DNA of 64,000 bases from Planctomycetota bacterium (GCA_020631815.1 JACKGW010000002.1:186001-250000); one strand, 5' to 3'. Shown: positions 41,144 to 55,851, counted from the first letter of the stretch. Notes: generated by a model not told the origin, from the letters alone. A program made the numbers and translations.

Positions 41144-42707
41144 GCCGATCCTCCGCCTCCGTCGCCGTCGCGTCGCGTCGGCGACCGGTCGGCGGGCCGA
41201 GGAGTCTCGCCCCGCGCCCCCCTTCGCGTCAAAGGCATGCGCAGCGCTCGCGCTGGCCCTGGTCGCGCTGTCGGCACGGGCGCCTGCTGTCGGCGGCCCG
41301 TCCGGTCGACCGCCGCGGCCCGATGCCCGACGGCGCGAGGAGCTGCGGGCGCTGGAAGCCGTGGCGACCGAGCCGCACGAGGCGGAGGCCTGGCTTCGGC
41401 TGGCCCGGGCGCGCCGCGAGCGCGCCGACCTCGACGGCGCCCTGGCGGCCTTGGGGCAAGCGCGGCTGTGGCGACCCGCTGACGCGAGCACGTGGCGCGA
41501 AGCCGCTGCCGCCCACTTGGCGGCGCACCGCCAACCGGAGGCCGCCCGCGAGCTGGCCTGCCTGGTCGACGACGGGCCCGACACGCTGCGGCTGCGCGCC
41601 GAGCTTGCGCTTCTCGAAGGACGCACCGAGGCGGCATGGCGGGCCGCGCACGCGGCGCTCCGTCAGGCTCCGGGTGATGCCGCCGTCACCGCGACGGCCG
41701 CCGAGGCGGCGTACCGTTCCGGGCGCCTCGACCGGGCCCGGCGTCTGTACGCGACGACGGTGCGCCTGGATCCGTGGCACGAGGTGGCCAACATGCGGCT
41801 GGGGAGCGGCTTTTCGCCGCACGGCGGCCGTCTCGTCTTCCGCTCCGTCGCCCAGCGTGCCGCCTTCGACGAAGCGAGCCAGGCTTGGCGGGACCACGAC
41901 TTGGAGACGGCACTGCGGCGCTTCGCCGACTTGGTTGCCGATGCGCCCGACGAGCCGCGCTTCCGACTGGGCCTCGGCCTCGTATTGCGCGAGCGCGCGT
42001 GGGCCGAGTCGGCAGCTGCGCCGCCGGCGAGCTGGCAGCTCGAGGAGGAAGCGCGTCGGCCCGTCGTGGGCGAGGAACACCTCGTGCCCGGTATCGCGGC
42101 GCTGCCCCACGATCATCTGGCCATCGTGCGCCGCGCCCTGCGCCCGTGGGAGGCCTGGCTACCGCAGCTGATCGCGGCGGGCGGTCGCCACGAGATCCTC
42201 CCGCTCGCCTCCAGCCTCGTCGACGCCCCCGAGCGAGACGACTTGGCCGACCAGACCACCTTCGACGGGCGCTGGTACGCCCACCTCCGCGGCGTGGGCG
42301 GCCTGCACGCGGCCACGGGTGAGGAGAAGCTGCGCGCGGCCGCATGCCATGAGTTCGACACGTTCGCCCACGAGCTGGCGCACCAGATCCTGACCTACGC
42401 ACTCCCCGCCGACGTGCAGGGCGAGGTCCACGCGCTCTGGCGGCGGGCCGTCGAGGCGAATCGCTGCCTGGACGCCTACGCCGCGTCCAACGCCGACGAG
42501 TACTTCGCGCAAGGGTACGAGGCCTTCCTCTCGACGTGGAAGCTGCCGGGCATTCGTCGCACCGCCTGCCACACGCGCGACGAGCTGGCCGCGCGCGACC
42601 CGGACCTGCTGGCGCTGCTCGAACGGCTTACGACGCCGCGTCCCGGACGCGATCAAGCGCCTGATGCGCTTCCTCCCACTCCGGATGCGCCTCCAGCGCA
42701 GCGCTGA
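41130..42707 (+). CDS. TPR protein with C-terminal HExxH metallopeptidase motif
   Basis: A 525-residue protein. A long basic N terminus precedes a hydrophobic stretch (CAALALALVALSARAP, about 35-50), a probable signal or anchor. TPR-like repeats fill the middle (EAWLRLARARRERADLDGALAALGQ). Near residue 414 it has the zinc motif AHELAHQ, and about 40 residues on a conserved glutamate in NADEYFAQGYEAF that could be the third ligand, as in gluzincins of the lethal-factor/M60-like type. Start at ATG 41130 or 41142. It is read divergently from the M28 peptidase, sharing start bases. Confidence 0.75.
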   Translation: MVRFMPILRLRRRRVASATGRRAEESRPAPPFASKACAALALALVALSARAPAVGGPSGRPPRPDARRREELRALEAVATEPHEAEAWLRLARARRERADLDGALAALGQARLWRPADASTWREAAAAHLAAHRQPEAARELACLVDDGPDTLRLRAELALLEGRTEAAWRAAHAALRQAPGDAAVTATAAEAAYRSGRLDRARRLYATTVRLDPWHEVANMRLGSGFSPHGGRLVFRSVAQRAAFDEASQAWRDHDLETALRRFADLVADAPDEPRFRLGLGLVLRERAWAESAAAPPASWQLEEEARRPVVGEEHLVPGIAALPHDHLAIVRRALRPWEAWLPQLIAAGGRHEILPLASSLVDAPERDDLADQTTFDGRWYAHLRGVGGLHAATGEEKLRAAACHEFDTFAHELAHQILTYALPADVQGEVHALWRRAVEANRCLDAYAASNADEYFAQGYEAFLSTWKLPGIRRTACHTRDELAARDPDLLALLERLTTPRPGRDQAPDALPPTPDAPPAQR

Positions 42708-43560
42708 GCAGGCGGTGGGCCTCCAGCTCGCGACCGGGCTGGCGCGAGAGCCACATGCCGTAGTTGCCCTGCGCGCGCGACGGGACGCGTGCACACTTCA
42801 GGGCGTTCTTGTAGCCCTGCTCGGCACGTCGGTCGTCGCCGAGGTGCTGGTGGCCGACGGCGTAGACGGTCCACGCGCGCTCGTTGCGCGCGCTCTGCTG
42901 GAGGGAGCGCACGGCGATGCGCACGGCCTCCTTCCAACGCTCGGCCAGCATGAGCGCGCCCGCCAAGTCGTCGAGCCAAGGTCCCCAGTCGGGCTGCAAG
43001 CGATGCGCGCGGCGAAAGGCCTCGGCCGCCTCGTCGGGCTTGCCTTGGCCGATCAGGGCATAGCCCGCTGCCGCGTGCAACGAGGAGTCTTCGTGATGCG
43101 CGATCGCCTCGCGCGCCCAGGCCAGGGCATCGACATTGCGCCCCAGCGCGCGCAAGGCCCGGGTTCCGCGAACGACCGGCTCGGCGTCGTCCGGGCGCAG
43201 CCGGGCGGCCTCTTGGTAGGCGGTCACGGCCGCCTCGAAGTCGTACGTAGCCTCGTACCGTCGGGCCTCGAGCATGCGCAAGAGCGCGCTGGTCGGATGC
43301 TGCTCGACGGCGCGTGCCAACACTGCGTCGAACTCGTCGAACCGCTTGTAGCGCAGGTCCAGCTCCAAGCGGCGGATGGCCACGCGACGATCGGCGGGCC
43401 AACGGCGACCGGCCTCGTCCAGCACGGCGCGTGCGCCACCGAACTCACCGTCGCCCAAGAGGTCGTCGGCCAGACGGACCGCCCCCGCGGGGTCATCGGC
43501 CTTCACGAGGCGCCGCAGGGCAGCGGCAGCCCCGGGGCTCAGTGCATCGGCAGCGCCCAT
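42628..43560 (-). CDS. Cytoplasmic TPR protein
   Basis: A 310-residue protein of TPR repeats from about residue 55 to 300 (ALAWAREAIAHHEDSSLHAA, KPDEAAEAFRRAHRLQPDW, RAEQGYKNALKCARVPSRAQ). There is no signal peptide. The 3' end overlaps the convergent TPR/HExxH gene by 80 bases, so each transcript carries antisense to the other. A TAGCCT box 9 bases before the ATG suggests a leaderless mRNA. Confidence 0.85.
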   Translation of the reverse strand: MGAADALSPGAAAALRRLVKADDPAGAVRLADDLLGDGEFGGARAVLDEAGRRWPADRRVAIRRLELDLRYKRFDEFDAVLARAVEQHPTSALLRMLEARRYEATYDFEAAVTAYQEAARLRPDDAEPVVRGTRALRALGRNVDALAWAREAIAHHEDSSLHAAAGYALIGQGKPDEAAEAFRRAHRLQPDWGPWLDDLAGALMLAERWKEAVRIAVRSLQQSARNERAWTVYAVGHQHLGDDRRAEQGYKNALKCARVPSRAQGNYGMWLSRQPGRELEAHRLLSAALEAHPEWEEAHQALDRVRDAAS

Positions 43561-43569
43561 CGGGGCGAC

Positions 43570-43575
43570 AGGCTA
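43570..43575 (-). promoter_or_regulatory. Probable -10 box of TPR gene (leaderless)
   Basis: TAGCCT on the minus strand, 9 bases before the ATG at 43560. Confidence 0.4.
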
Positions 43576-43595
43576 CCCCGACCGAGGGCTCGCGG

Positions 43596-44729
43596 TCAGC
43601 GCAGTCGGGCGCGGAACTCGGCCCAGGGGAAGTTCTCCCCAGGGCACTTGGTGGCGCAGCAGTCGCAGTGGCCGCGGACCACGTCCGGCGACAGGTGGTA
43701 GGTGTCCAGCAGCCAACGGACCAGCTTGACGAGGCTGTCCATCTGGGCCGGCGTGGGACGACCGCCACTCACGTCGAAGTTGCCGACCATGCAGATCCCG
43801 ATGCCGTGGTCGTTGAAGCGGTTGTCCGGCGTCTTGGCGTGGGCGCCGTGCAGCTGCTGCTTCCAGCGCGGCCCGATCTCGACCTCGCCATCACCGCTGA
43901 GTGAGCCGTTGCCGATCACGAAGTGGTAGCCGAGGCCATGCTCCCAGCCGCGGTCCTCGCGGTGGATGCGGTCGTACTTGGCGGCGTTGCCGCTGAGATC
44001 GTCGCTGTGGTGCAGCACGATCCACTTCCACTCGCGGTGCGGCGCGGAGGTCGGCGGCACCCAGCCCGCGAGGCCACGGGCCGCAGGACGCGCGCGCGGC
44101 TCGACGCGCGGCGCACGCGACACGATGGGCCGCGGCGTGACGGGCTTGACCTCGATGCGCCGCGGCGGGGTCGGCGGATCGATGGACCGCGTGCGCAGCT
44201 CGAGGGTCTTGGCCTCGAGGTGGTCCTTGCGGGCCTGGCTCCGGGCACGCTCGGCGCTGGCTTCGCGATCGAGCAAGCGGACGACGGGTGCCGGGATGAC
44301 CAGGTCCTGGCCGCGGCGGGTCACGGGCTCCTTGAACGTCATGGAGCGGCTGGCGACCAGGCCCTGCGTGCTGTTCGAGTAGAGGTGGATGCGCAGGCTG
44401 CCGTCCTCGAGCACGGCGAAGGTGCCGTTGTCGGTGTAGGTGAGACCGCGCGTCGCGGCGAACTCACGGGCCGACAGCGACGAGCCGACGAGCGAGGCCG
44501 GAGCAGCGACCGCGGCGCCCGGAGCCGGGGCCGCAGCCGCGCGGCGGGCCGGCACCCAGCGCCCGGAGGCGTCTTGGACCAGCACGTCGCCGGGCCGGAC
44601 CCGGGCGTCGGTCTGGAAGGGCTCCCCGGCCTGGGCCGGCGCGAAGGTCCCCGCCGCGAGCAGCGCGGCGAGGCACCCGACGAAGGAGAGGGCGAGCGTC
44701 AAGGGACGACGACGGGCGGTGGTGGACAA
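43596..44729 (-). CDS. Exported N-acetylmuramoyl-L-alanine amidase (PGRP type)
   Basis: A 377-residue secreted amidase. A signal peptide (LSFVGCLAALLAAGTFAPAQA) is followed by a linker, an alanine-rich zone, then an Amidase_2/PGRP domain from about 225: WIVLHHSDD (zinc His), GLGYHFVIGN, DHGIGICMVGNF and GHCDCCATKCPGENFPW (zinc His and Cys of the TxCPG motif). It would cleave the stem peptide from muramic acid. TTG start, chosen for the strong GGGAGGAG 6 bases upstream. Divergent from the giant sigma-54 regulator gene. Confidence 0.93.
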   Translation of the reverse strand: MSTTARRRPLTLALSFVGCLAALLAAGTFAPAQAGEPFQTDARVRPGDVLVQDASGRWVPARRAAAAPAPGAAVAAPASLVGSSLSAREFAATRGLTYTDNGTFAVLEDGSLRIHLYSNSTQGLVASRSMTFKEPVTRRGQDLVIPAPVVRLLDREASAERARSQARKDHLEAKTLELRTRSIDPPTPPRRIEVKPVTPRPIVSRAPRVEPRARPAARGLAGWVPPTSAPHREWKWIVLHHSDDLSGNAAKYDRIHREDRGWEHGLGYHFVIGNGSLSGDGEVEIGPRWKQQLHGAHAKTPDNRFNDHGIGICMVGNFDVSGGRPTPAQMDSLVKLVRWLLDTYHLSPDVVRGHCDCCATKCPGENFPWAEFRARLR

Positions 44730-44994
44730 GGGCTCCTCCCGGGCGGAAACGGTCGCGCGCGTGCGTACCGCGTGAGGCTACCGGGCGCTCGTGACAGCCG
44801 AACGAACCGTTTCGCGGACCGCGCTCTCTACATGCATCGGCTGGCTCCAGAGCCATCCGCAGCCGAGGGCCGCGCATGGCGGATTTGTGTCGCAATCCCC
44901 GGCCACGAATCGGACGATCAGGGTTCGAGCCCGGTTTGGAGGGGCCTTCCTGCGTCAGCGCAGCCCGGATTCCGCCGTCGTTGGCGCTGCGCTC

Positions 44995-50349
<5,355 letters not shown>

Positions 50350-50387
50350 GACGAGATTCGTGCGTGCAGCCGCACGTGGCAGCGCGG

Positions 50388-50393
50388 TAGTCT
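50388..50393 (+). promoter_or_regulatory. Probable -10 box of btpA-like gene (leaderless)
   Basis: TAGTCT six bases before the ATG at 50400, 51 bases after the giant gene ends. Confidence 0.4.
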
Positions 50394-50399
50394 CCCTGC

Positions 50400-51203
50400 A
50401 TGGCGCGCACGGCGTGGGACCGGCGACCTCTCCTCCTGGGCATGGTGCACTTGCTGCCCCTGCCGGGGAGCCCGCGTCACCGTCCGGAGCGTGGCCTCGC
50501 CGGAGCACGCTGGCTCGACCAAGCCGTCCGTGATGCCACGCTGTTGGCCGAGGCGGGCTTTGACGGCGTCATCGTCGAGAACCTCGGCGACGCACCGTTC
50601 TTCGGCGACGACGTCCCCGACGTCACGGTGGCGGCGCTCGGTGTCGCTGCGCACGCCGTGCGGCGCACCCTGCCGCGTGGAGCCTTGCTGGGTGTCAACG
50701 TGTTGCGCAATGACGCCCGCGCGGCCCTGGCCATCGCGGCCGTGGCCGATGCCGACCTCGTGCGCGTGAACGTGCTTACCGGCGCCGTCGTCACCGACCA
50801 GGGCCTGCTACAGGGGCACGGCGCCGAGGTCTTGCGTGAGCGTCGCTGCCTCGCGCCGCAGGTGCGCGTGCTCGCCGACGTGCGCGTGAAGCACGCCGCA
50901 CCGCTGGCCGAGCGACCGCTGGCCGACGAAGTGGCCGACCTCGTCGAGCGAGGCGGCGCCGACGCGCTGGTCGTGAGCGGGTCGCGCACGGGTGCGCCCG
51001 TGGATCTCGAACGGCTGAAGGCCGTGGCCGCCGCGGCGTCCGGTCGCCCGGTGCTGGTCGGCTCGGGCGCCACGCCCGCGACCGTACGCGACCTGCTCGC
51101 CCACGCGGACGGCGTCATCGTGGGGACGGCCCTCAAGCGCCGTCATCGCCTCGATGCCGACCGCGCGCGGGCCTTCGTCGAGGCCGCGCGCGCGTCGTCG
51201 TAG
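50400..51203 (+). CDS. BtpA/SgcQ-family TIM-barrel protein
   Basis: A 267-residue protein with BtpA-family motifs: LLGMVHLLPLPGSPRH near residue 12, ATLLAEAGFDGVIVENLGDAPF near 47, LLGVNVLRNDARAALAIA near 97, RVNVLTGAVVTDQGLLQGHG near 123, and DALVVSGSRTGAP near 190. Cyanobacterial BtpA stabilises photosystem I; the E. coli relative SgcQ belongs to a sugar operon. No photosynthesis genes are here, so a metabolic aldolase-like role is more likely. Downstream of the giant regulator; probably leaderless. Confidence 0.9.
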   Translation: MARTAWDRRPLLLGMVHLLPLPGSPRHRPERGLAGARWLDQAVRDATLLAEAGFDGVIVENLGDAPFFGDDVPDVTVAALGVAAHAVRRTLPRGALLGVNVLRNDARAALAIAAVADADLVRVNVLTGAVVTDQGLLQGHGAEVLRERRCLAPQVRVLADVRVKHAAPLAERPLADEVADLVERGGADALVVSGSRTGAPVDLERLKAVAAAASGRPVLVGSGATPATVRDLLAHADGVIVGTALKRRHRLDADRARAFVEAARASS

Positions 51204-51212
51204 ACGAGTCCG

Positions 51213-52325
51213 TCAGTCGCCGTCGGGCGGCGGGATCTCGCCGTCGAGCGGCGATGCGTCGAGCGACGGCGCGATGTCGACGACGTCGCTCCGCAGCCGG
51301 CCCAGGTTGTGCCCCGCACCCACGACGTAGACGAAGGGGCGACCGTCCACGCGCACGTACCAGGCGTCCTTGTCGTCGGCCTTCTTGCCCACTTCGAGAC
51401 GATGCGCCTTCGCCTGGGCGCCATCTTGCTCGTAGAAGGTCGCGACGACCTCGGGCTGATCGAAGCCGTACGTCGCGTCCTCGGCCGTGCCCGCCGCTGC
51501 GACCACGTCGTCGGCCACGAGCCCCGTGAAGGCGCGGCCGATGTCCTCCACGACGCTCGTGTCCGCGTCCGCCAGCTGCGGCTGGACGAGGGTCCAGAGC
51601 TTCTCGGGCTGGTCGGGGTCGACCGCCGGTGAAGGAACCGGAAGCCCCTCCGCCGTCACACCGCGCTTCACGACGACGATGTGCGGGCCGCCTGTGCCCG
51701 CGTGATCGAGCTCGAGCTCGACCATCGAGGCCGAGCGCAGCGTGCCCGGCCAGAGCTGGGTCTCGATCCACGCCGACGCCACCGTCGGCGCGACGCTCGG
51801 GCGCAGGTTGGCCACGCGCACGATACGCGCTTGGTCGCCCTCCCCCATGCGCACGAGCAGGTCACTGCGGTCGGGACGTCCGAGATCGAGCGCCGCCAGC
51901 ACACCGCCCGCGCCATCGAGGAGCCGCACCGACTTCCACCCGGTCGACGGGCGGTAGCGCTCGAAGGTGTCCGCTCGCGTCGTGACCGTTCCACGGCTCC
52001 GCGCACCCGCCAAGGCATCGAGCAAGCGCTCGGCCGTGTTGGGCAGCACGGGGTGGCTGAAGCGGTCGGGCAGGACCCACGTGGTGAGCTCCTTGCGCGC
52101 GACCCGGATCGTCTCGGGGGCGTCCGGCTTGCCGGGATCGGTGCGCACGATCTCGATCGTGCGCACGGCCGACGTGTCGAGGCCGGGGAGAAGCGCCGGC
52201 AGATCGTCCAGCGCGACACCGCGTGCCGGCTCGGGGCGGAAGAGCAGCCACAGGCCCAGCACCACGGCGAGGCCGGCGAGGACCAGGTTGCGACGCTCGA
52301 GCGTACGTGTCGGTGAACGGCCCAT
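51213..52325 (-). CDS. DUF4340-domain membrane-anchored protein
   Basis: A 370-residue protein: one N-terminal membrane helix (LVLAGLAVVLGLWLLF) followed by a periplasmic DUF4340-type region with beta-rich stretches (TWVLPDRFSHPVLPNTAERL, RIVRVANLRPSVAPTVAS, ATYGFDQPEVVATFYE). DUF4340 proteins almost always follow Gld-type ABC transporters, as here, one base after the GldG-like gene. Their biochemical role is unknown. Confidence 0.88.
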   Translation of the reverse strand: MGRSPTRTLERRNLVLAGLAVVLGLWLLFRPEPARGVALDDLPALLPGLDTSAVRTIEIVRTDPGKPDAPETIRVARKELTTWVLPDRFSHPVLPNTAERLLDALAGARSRGTVTTRADTFERYRPSTGWKSVRLLDGAGGVLAALDLGRPDRSDLLVRMGEGDQARIVRVANLRPSVAPTVASAWIETQLWPGTLRSASMVELELDHAGTGGPHIVVVKRGVTAEGLPVPSPAVDPDQPEKLWTLVQPQLADADTSVVEDIGRAFTGLVADDVVAAAGTAEDATYGFDQPEVVATFYEQDGAQAKAHRLEVGKKADDKDAWYVRVDGRPFVYVVGAGHNLGRLRSDVVDIAPSLDASPLDGEIPPPDGD

Positions 52326-52326
52326 C

Positions 52327-54159
52327 TCAGTCGCTCCCCCGGACTACCCAGACCACGATGCCGACCAGCAGCATGAGAAGCGGCACGGCCAGGATGTTGA
52401 GCCACTCGACGGCTTCGCGGTCGCCCGGCTCCAGCTTGGGCAGCGTGCGCGGCTTGTCCGCCCGCGCCCGCAAGGCCAAGAGGTCGTCGCTTCCGGTCAT
52501 CCAGTCCGTCGCGTTGATGACCGCGCTGAAGCCACCCTGCACGCCGCCGTTCAGCTCGGCGAGGATGCGGATGCCCATGTCGCTCTTGGCCGTCGGCACC
52601 CACAGGTCACGAACGAGGTCGGCATCGCCGAGGACGACGAGACGCACGTCGCCGCTGTCCACGTGGTCCTCGCGGTTCTCCGGCTCGGCGGCAGGCGCGG
52701 GCTCGGGAACCGGTGCGGGCGCAGGCGCGGGCGCGCCCTCGTCGCCTTCCGGCCCCTCGGGCCCACGCGGCCCTTCCTCCGGCGTGCCCTGCTCGGGGGG
52801 AGGAGGAGGAGCGAGGCCGTCCGGCGAGCCTTCGGCATCGCCATCGGGCGAGCCGGGGTCGGTCGCTTCTCCACCGGGCATGTGGAAGGGGGGCATGCCG
52901 GGAGGCAGCGCTTCGTCCGCGGGCTCCTCGGCCTTGGGCAGCGGCTTGTCCTTCCAGAACGACGTGACCGGGCCCTCCACCAGCGCGCCGAGCACGTGCT
53001 TCTCGAGACGCTTGCCCGCGGCCGAGTCGATGCCGGACATGAGGCCGAGGGTGTCGGGGCGGCGGTACGCGTTGGCCGAGCTCTCGTAGAGCGGCGTCAC
53101 GGTGCGCCCCGTCTCGGTCTGGCGCGCCGCGTCGATGCGCAGGGCTCCGGGCCACCGCATGACGAGCTGCGGCAAGGAGGCCGCCAGCACGTTGGTGGCG
53201 TCCTTGGGCGGGACCGCGACGACCCACGGCGGGTAGGCAACGAGGCCGTCCTGCGCGATCATGCGCCCCGGTCGCTCGAAGTCCTCGACGATGCCGCCGA
53301 GCGACTCGACGCCCAGGTTGCGCAGCCAGTCCTCGAGCCCGCTCGAGCGGTAGCCCGACTGGCCCTGCGCGACGGCGATGTCGACCGGATCCAGCAGCAC
53401 GATGCCGCGTCCGCCGCGCAGCAGGAACTGCTCGAAGTGGTACGCGGCGAGCGGCGGCACGTCCGTGGGCGCCGCCAGGATGAGGACCTGGACGTCTTCG
53501 GGCACCGGCTTGTCGAGCGTGAGGCCTAGGCGCATGCCTTCGCCGAACCCGGAGCGCAGCGCTTCGCCCAGATGCGTGAAGTCGCGCGCTCCGCCCAGGT
53601 CCTGGACAAGGGCGACCACGGGAGGCGCGGTGCGCACCCGCTGCTGCAGGTCCGCCACGATGCGGTACTCGAGCTGGTCACGGACGTCGGCGAGGCGATC
53701 GATGATGGTGGTCCCGCCGTCGCCCATCGACAGCGCGAGGCTCATGTAGCCCCGGCTCTGGCGGAACTCGTCGCTCTCGATGGCGCCGAACACGTACTCG
53801 GGCACGCCGACCTCTTCGGCGATCTTGCGCCCTGCCTCGCCGCTCATGTCGACCCACGTCGTGGTGAGGCGGCCGCCGGACGCGTCGCCCATCTCGTCGA
53901 GCAGGGCCTCGACGTAGCGCTTGGCGCCCTCCTGGGCGATGGGCACGCCGTGCCAGAAGACCTGGACTTCGGCCGGGTCACGCAGCTGGGCCAAGATGCG
54001 GCGGCTGCCGTCGGCCAGCGTGTAGCGCCCCTCTTCCGTCAGATCGAGGCGGGTGTGGGTACGGGCCAAGGCCACGTTCACCAGCACGAGCACGACGAGC
54101 AACAGCACGCCGCTGAGCAGGCTGAGCGACCGGACCTGCAGGGATTCGACACGTTCCAT
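52327..54159 (-). CDS. GldG-like ABC auxiliary protein
   Basis: A 610-residue protein of the GldG/ABC_transp_aux type: N-terminal helix (LSLLSGVLLLVVLVLVNVAL), then the family start LDLTEEGRYTLADGSRRIL, PAEVQVFWHG, periplasmic body and a C-terminal helix (LNILAVPLLMLLVGIVVWVV). Residues about 405-500 are a low-complexity Pro/Glu/Gly insert (PPPPPEQGTPEEGPRGPEGP). In Bacteroidetes GldG is tied to gliding; elsewhere such genes mark a conserved ABC exporter with no known substrate. Starts 3 bases before the permease stop end, so it is co-transcribed. Confidence 0.9.
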   Translation of the reverse strand: MERVESLQVRSLSLLSGVLLLVVLVLVNVALARTHTRLDLTEEGRYTLADGSRRILAQLRDPAEVQVFWHGVPIAQEGAKRYVEALLDEMGDASGGRLTTTWVDMSGEAGRKIAEEVGVPEYVFGAIESDEFRQSRGYMSLALSMGDGGTTIIDRLADVRDQLEYRIVADLQQRVRTAPPVVALVQDLGGARDFTHLGEALRSGFGEGMRLGLTLDKPVPEDVQVLILAAPTDVPPLAAYHFEQFLLRGGRGIVLLDPVDIAVAQGQSGYRSSGLEDWLRNLGVESLGGIVEDFERPGRMIAQDGLVAYPPWVVAVPPKDATNVLAASLPQLVMRWPGALRIDAARQTETGRTVTPLYESSANAYRRPDTLGLMSGIDSAAGKRLEKHVLGALVEGPVTSFWKDKPLPKAEEPADEALPPGMPPFHMPGGEATDPGSPDGDAEGSPDGLAPPPPPEQGTPEEGPRGPEGPEGDEGAPAPAPAPVPEPAPAAEPENREDHVDSGDVRLVVLGDADLVRDLWVPTAKSDMGIRILAELNGGVQGGFSAVINATDWMTGSDDLLALRARADKPRTLPKLEPGDREAVEWLNILAVPLLMLLVGIVVWVVRGSD

Positions 54160-54161
54160 GA

Positions 54162-54881
54162 CTACCGGTACCTCCGGTTCTCGATCGAGCGCACGTTCAG
54201 GTACAGGAAGAAGAGAATCGCGCTGGCGAAGTACACGACGTCGCGCAGGTCCACGACGCCGCGCCCCATGGCGCGGAAGTGCGAGGTGAGCGAGCCCGCG
54301 TCGAGCAAGCGGCCCACATCCCCCTTCACGTCGTCCGCGATGGACTGCATGAAGATGAACACGCCGCCGATGAGGAACGACACGATGAACGCCACCAGCT
54401 GATGGGACGTGAACGAGCTGATCCACGTGGCGATGGCCAAGAGGGCCCCGGACAGCAGGAACGCGCCGAGGTAGCCGCCGATCACCGGGCCCATGTCGAG
54501 ATCGCCGAGCGTGGCCACCGTGATGACGAGGCCCAGCGTGGACAAGAGGCACAAGCCCACGACGGCCCAGGCCGCGAGGAACTTGCCCAGCACGATCGAC
54601 GTGGTGGTCACCGGCTCGGTCATGAGCGTCTCGATGGTGCCGCCGCGACGCTCCTCGCTCCAGGCGCGCATGCCGATGAGCGGGACGAGCACGACGAGCA
54701 GGCGCTCCAGACCTGCGAAGAACGCGCCGTCCAAGGACGCCGTGTTCTGCAACCAGAAGCGCCGCTCGAAGAAGAAGATCCACGCGGCGAGCGCCGAGAA
54801 CAGCGCCATCACCACGTAGGGAATCGGGCTCACGAAGTAGGCCCGCATCTCCTTGCGGAAGATGGTCCCGAGGCCCCTCAT
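54162..54881 (-). CDS. GldF-like ABC-2 permease
   Basis: A 239-residue membrane protein with the ABC-2 layout of six helices. Near the N terminus is the family phrase FRKEMRAYFVSPIPYVVMALF, near residue 75 MRAWSEERRGGTIETLMTEPV (the cytoplasmic coupling region), and the C terminus FFLYLNVRSIENRRYR. The ATG overlaps the ATPase stop (ATGA). With the ATPase, GldG-like and DUF4340 proteins it forms one four-gene operon. Confidence 0.93.
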   Translation of the reverse strand: MRGLGTIFRKEMRAYFVSPIPYVVMALFSALAAWIFFFERRFWLQNTASLDGAFFAGLERLLVVLVPLIGMRAWSEERRGGTIETLMTEPVTTTSIVLGKFLAAWAVVGLCLLSTLGLVITVATLGDLDMGPVIGGYLGAFLLSGALLAIATWISSFTSHQLVAFIVSFLIGGVFIFMQSIADDVKGDVGRLLDAGSLTSHFRAMGRGVVDLRDVVYFASAILFFLYLNVRSIENRRYR

Positions 54882-55834
54882 GCCTGCACCTCCTTGGCAA
54901 CCGGCGCCGTGAGGCGGGCGAACACGTCGTCCAGCGAGCGGCTGGCAGGGGCCACGCCCCACGCGAGCACGCCGGCGTCTTGCAGCGCGCGCGCCAGCGC
55001 GCCGAGGCGCTCCGGATCGGCCGCCCCCGCGAGGCGCGCGACCACGCGCGGCGGGCTGCGGTCGGCTTCGATGCGCACGTCGTCGACGCCGTCGAGCGCG
55101 GCCCACGCCGCACGAGCAACCTCGGGGTCGCCAGCGGCCACACGGGCCTCGACCTCGGCCTCCAGGCCCGCGGCGGCCTCGACCTCCGCGACGGTACCCG
55201 CCGCCACCACGCTGCCGCCGGCGATCACGACCGCGCGGTCGCAGGTGGCCGCGACCTCGGGAAGGATGTGCGTGGAGAAGACGACCGCGCAGCGCTCACC
55301 GAGGCCGCGGATGAACTGGCGCATGTCGCGCTGCTGGTTGGGGTCGAGACCCGAGGACGGCTCGTCGAGGATGAGGACCGGCGGCTTGTGCAGCAACGCC
55401 TTCGCGAGGCCGACACGCTGGCGGTAGCCGCGCGAGAACGTCGCGATGCGGCGCCGCTCCAGACCCACGAGGCCCGCGGCGTCGAGGGCCTCGCCGATGG
55501 CGCGGTCGCGGTCGCCGCCCTTCAGGCCGTGCAGACCAGCGGCAAAGCGCATCGCCTCGATCAAGCGCAGCTCGAGATAGAGCGGGTTCCCTTCGGGCAA
55601 GTACCCGATGTGCCGCTGGGCGGCCACGGGATCGGCGATCACTTCCTCACCCATCACCTTGGCCGAGCCCGAGGTGGGCGCCAGGTAGCCGGTCAGGATG
55701 CGCATGGCCGTCGACTTGCCGGCGCCGTTGGGGCCCAGCAGGCCCACCACCTCGCCGCGGTGCACGTCGAAGTCGATGCCCTTCAAGGCCTCGAGCTCAC
55801 CGTACCGCTTGCGCAGCTCACGGACCTCGATCAT
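54878..55834 (-). CDS. GldA-like ABC transporter ATPase
   Basis: A 318-residue ATPase with Walker A GPNGAGKST, signature FSRGYRQRVGLAKAL, Walker B VLILDEPSSGLDP and switch STHIL. The C-terminal 85 residues (VEARVAAGDPEVARAAW... LDDVFARLTAP) form the extra domain of GldA-type and multidrug ATPases. It starts the four-gene Gld-like operon, 17 bases after the NYN gene start region on the same strand. Confidence 0.94.
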   Translation of the reverse strand: MIEVRELRKRYGELEALKGIDFDVHRGEVVGLLGPNGAGKSTAMRILTGYLAPTSGSAKVMGEEVIADPVAAQRHIGYLPEGNPLYLELRLIEAMRFAAGLHGLKGGDRDRAIGEALDAAGLVGLERRRIATFSRGYRQRVGLAKALLHKPPVLILDEPSSGLDPNQQRDMRQFIRGLGERCAVVFSTHILPEVAATCDRAVVIAGGSVVAAGTVAEVEAAAGLEAEVEARVAAGDPEVARAAWAALDGVDDVRIEADRSPPRVVARLAGAADPERLGALARALQDAGVLAWGVAPASRSLDDVFARLTAPVAKEVQA

Positions 55835-55851
55835 GGATTCACCTCTTCGAA

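Noticed and set aside
44921..44933. GGGTTCGAGCCCG resembling a tRNA T-arm
   Set aside because: No acceptor stem, anticodon arm or D-arm can be placed around it.
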